DNA of 7,106 bases from Coriobacteriia bacterium (lineage in GTDB: Bacteria; Actinomycetota; Coriobacteriia; Anaerosomatales; JAHIQC01). The translations under genes and the position numbers were made by a program. The stretch is from the NCBI GenBank assembly GCA_030653635.1, contig JAURYZ010000218.1, positions 1-7,106 of the forward strand, given 5' to 3'. Below, one piece after another: positions 5,255 to 7,106 of this stretch. The first letter of the stretch is position 1. Each line of letters starts with the position of its first letter. Below the pieces are notes generated by a model. The model did no database searches, was not told the DNA's origin, and worked only from the letters and a program-made list of their open reading frames with translations.

Positions 5255-6598
5255 ATGACCACAGGATTTGTAGCGCAGAGGAGGTCGCTTTCTGTTGCGC
5301 TCGCGGTCGCTGCGTTCACACTCGTTGTGAGTGTCGCAAGCGCGGCGTTCGCCCAGGTCCAGATTGATGATGCTTCACTCATCATCGATCTTGGGGGCAA
5401 GGTGTACTCGGAGAACTGCGACCCGTGCCACGGCAACATCGCCAACACCAAGAACTTCGCATCGGCGATCATCTTCAAGCATGGCTATCACCAGCTCATT
5501 GCGTGTAGCGGGTGTCACACCCGTTTCCCGCACCGCCGCGAAGGCACCGAGGTGCCCACGATGCGTGGCTGCTTCAACTGCCATGGACTGCAGCACGGTC
5601 CGATGGGCGAGCTCGCCACCGGCAAGTGCGAGGATTGCCACACCGCGCGTCGCGATCGCCTGCGGCCGACGTGGCATACGTACGACTGGGCAAAGAAGCC
5701 TCACGTTGCTCCGGGCAACAAAGAGCTTCAGTCCAAGTGCATGATGTGCCATGACAAAGCATGGTGCGTCGATTGCCACGAGGCCGAAAGCATCCGCTGG
5801 GAGCCCGGTGTGCCATACATCTACGACTCAACAGGTGGTTGCCTAGCCTGTCATGGCGATGAGAACCTGACCAAGACCTCGGGCGGACAGCCCAAGTCCT
5901 ACCAGGTCCAAGGCGTCGAGGACTCCGTGCATGGGAAGATCACGTGCCAGCAGTGCCACAAGGACTACCGCTACGAAGAGGGCGTGGACGCCACGTTGCT
6001 TTGGAACGTGAATGCGGGCCTCGCGTGTCGTGATTGTCACGCCGCCGCTGCGTTCGATGACGAGAAGATGGCCAAGGCCTCCAAGAAGGCTGTCGCCGAC
6101 TACGATGCATCGACCCACGCCATGGCGCTGAACGACTGGATCAAGGGTGTCACCAAGCCAGCGACCGGCAAGTCGACGGCTCAGCCACCCACGTGCGCCG
6201 ATTGTCACGGCGGTCACTACATCCAGCGCACGGACACTGCGTATTCTCAGCAGGTAATGCATGGGTCCGCCTACCGCGTGTGCGCCCGGTGCCATCTGAA
6301 CGAGTACGACTCGTACGATGACTACTATCACGGCGCTGCGTATAAGAAGGGCGCCACAGACTCGCCGGCGTGCTGGGAGTGCCATGGGACCCACTTGATC
6401 CTCCCATCAAATGATCCAAAGTCCGCGGTCTCCAAGGAGAATCTTGCTGGCACGTGTGGTGCTGAGGGGTGTCACGGTGAAGGCTCGGACGAGTCCTTCG
6501 CCCAGCAGGCAGGCGATCTCATCCACAAGAAGAAGGATGCCGCTGAGTCCAACCCGATCAGGCAGTTCCTTCAGAGCATAGGGTCGTGGTTCTCGTAA
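5255..6598 (+). CDS. Exported 13-heme composite c-type cytochrome (12 CXXCH plus one CX4CH)
   Basis: Protein of 447 residues from ATG 5255. Signal peptide 1-33 with RR at 9-10 and cleavage after AFA. CXXCH sites start at C55, C84, C106, C125, C162, C171, C196, C231, C258, C314, C343 and C373; a thirteenth site is C401-GAEG-C-H407, an unusual CX4CH. The block with hemes 1-6 (about 48-180) aligns with the next cytochrome: F-x-H-G-x-H before heme 2, CFNCHG, HGP-x-GEL and DWAKKPH are shared. The block with hemes 7-13 (about 190-447) aligns with the whole mature 7-heme protein: CLACHGDENL, CADCHGGH, DYYHGAAY, PACWECHG, ILPS and the tail SWFS. It thus looks like a fusion of the two neighbouring types. 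F-x-H-x-x-H before a CXXCH is a cytochrome c3/c7-type feature. Probable role: extracytoplasmic electron wire between the smaller cytochromes and an acceptor. No catalytic heme site is evident. Confidence 0.88.
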   Translation: MTTGFVAQRRSLSVALAVAAFTLVVSVASAAFAQVQIDDASLIIDLGGKVYSENCDPCHGNIANTKNFASAIIFKHGYHQLIACSGCHTRFPHRREGTEVPTMRGCFNCHGLQHGPMGELATGKCEDCHTARRDRLRPTWHTYDWAKKPHVAPGNKELQSKCMMCHDKAWCVDCHEAESIRWEPGVPYIYDSTGGCLACHGDENLTKTSGGQPKSYQVQGVEDSVHGKITCQQCHKDYRYEEGVDATLLWNVNAGLACRDCHAAAAFDDEKMAKASKKAVADYDASTHAMALNDWIKGVTKPATGKSTAQPPTCADCHGGHYIQRTDTAYSQQVMHGSAYRVCARCHLNEYDSYDDYYHGAAYKKGATDSPACWECHGTHLILPSNDPKSAVSKENLAGTCGAEGCHGEGSDESFAQQAGDLIHKKKDAAESNPIRQFLQSIGSWFS

Positions 6599-6600
6599 GG

Positions 6601-7106
6601 TTGAGTGTTAAACGCTACATCTCCATGGGGGTGGCGGTGGCCTTGATGGCTGCCGCCGCCTTCATACTTGTTGCCCCGAACAGGGTGACCGGCCAGGTGC
6701 CCGATGCGATCGATCTCACGGGTGATGCGGAAGCGAGTAATTGCGCACCGTGTCACCTTCGGTTGGGTGAGACGCAGATTCCCGGGCTGGTGTTCAGCCA
6801 CGGCAACCACCTCATGGTGAGTTGCACCGCGTGTCACGTGGCCTCGCCCCATGAAGCCGGCAAGACATACGTGCCGCCCATGGAATCGTGCTTTAACTGC
6901 CACGGCATCTCGCATGGACCCATCGGCGAACTGGCCGCGAGCGAATGCAGCGCGTGCCACACTCCGAGTTTCAATCTGCGGCCAGCGACCCACGTCGCGG
7001 ACTGGGCCAAGAAGCCCCATGCCGAACGCGCAAAGAAGGATGCGAACCAGTGCATCTTGTGCCACGACTCGGTGCAGGACTGCGATACGTGCCATAAGGC
7101 CCTCAA
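6601..7106 (+). CDS. Multiheme c-type cytochrome, 3' end cut by the window (6 hemes visible)
   Basis: The frame is open to the last base, so 168 codons are visible and the gene continues beyond the window. It opens with KR and a hydrophobic stretch (about 9-25), a signal peptide or N-terminal anchor; the cleavage site is unclear. Six CXXCH sites start at C48, C75, C97, C116, C151 and C161. FSHGNH (65-70) precedes the second heme, as in cytochrome c3/c7 proteins. The visible part aligns heme for heme with hemes 1-6 of the preceding 13-heme protein, including CFNCHG, HGPIGEL, LRP and DWAKKPH. The start is uncertain. TTG 6601 lies two bases after the preceding TAA and would be coupled; GTG 6586 would overlap by 13 bases; ATG 6625 would remove the positive residues of the signal. 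None has a good ribosome site. Total heme number and acceptor are unknown. Confidence 0.85.
   Translation, partial: MSVKRYISMGVAVALMAAAAFILVAPNRVTGQVPDAIDLTGDAEASNCAPCHLRLGETQIPGLVFSHGNHLMVSCTACHVASPHEAGKTYVPPMESCFNCHGISHGPIGELAASECSACHTPSFNLRPATHVADWAKKPHAERAKKDANQCILCHDSVQDCDTCHKAL

Noticed and set aside
1..7106. CRISPR array, tRNA, rRNA or insertion sequence
   Set aside because: No spaced repeat series, tRNA-like cloverleaf, rRNA segment, transposase motif or terminal inverted repeats were found on either strand by eye.

Overview
The window looks like high-GC chromosomal DNA from an anaerobic or microaerophilic bacterium with a rich c-type cytochrome complement. A class A flavodiiron protein, a molybdenum/selenium-type gene group and heme-rich exported cytochromes suggest an anaerobic respirer. 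An uncultured or recently cultured Coriobacteriia (Actinomycetota) is my best guess, but this is an inference; no marker gene fixes the taxonomy. All genes I can support lie on the plus strand.

Left part (1-1565): the 3' end of a DUF2384-type (Xre/MbcA/ParS) antitoxin, then about 160 bases without a recognisable gene, then a complete flavodiiron protein (fprA) with every di-iron ligand visible and a C-terminal flavodoxin domain.

Middle part (1635-3278): three tightly packed genes. They encode a LysR-type regulator (apparently starting at CTG), a MogA/MoaB molybdopterin adenylyltransferase-type protein, and an 84-residue DUF3343 (putative Se/S carrier-like) protein. The gaps are 2 bases and 1 base, so this is almost certainly one operon, and the combination points to molybdenum cofactor or selenium-dependent molybdoenzyme metabolism.

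A 236-base non-coding stretch (3279-3514) follows and carries most of the regulatory structure. It has a good sigma70-like promoter (TTGACT-17-TATTCT) and direct repeats just upstream of it. Over the start site is a GTAAC-N4-GTTAC palindrome with FNR/CRP geometry. The leader of about 150 nt holds two mutually exclusive hairpins and a small hairpin that hides the Shine-Dalgarno sequence of the next gene.

Right part (3515-7106, cut by the window end): an electron-transfer operon made of a membrane cytochrome b (HyaC-like), a 7-heme c-type cytochrome, a 13-heme c-type cytochrome and a third multiheme cytochrome with 6 hemes visible. At least 26 heme c sites are encoded here. The 13-heme protein is composite: its first six hemes match the third cytochrome and its last seven match the first, in the same order. 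The likely role is to take electrons from the quinone pool through the cytochrome b and pass them along extracytoplasmic multiheme wires to an unknown acceptor. The terminal partner is not in the window.
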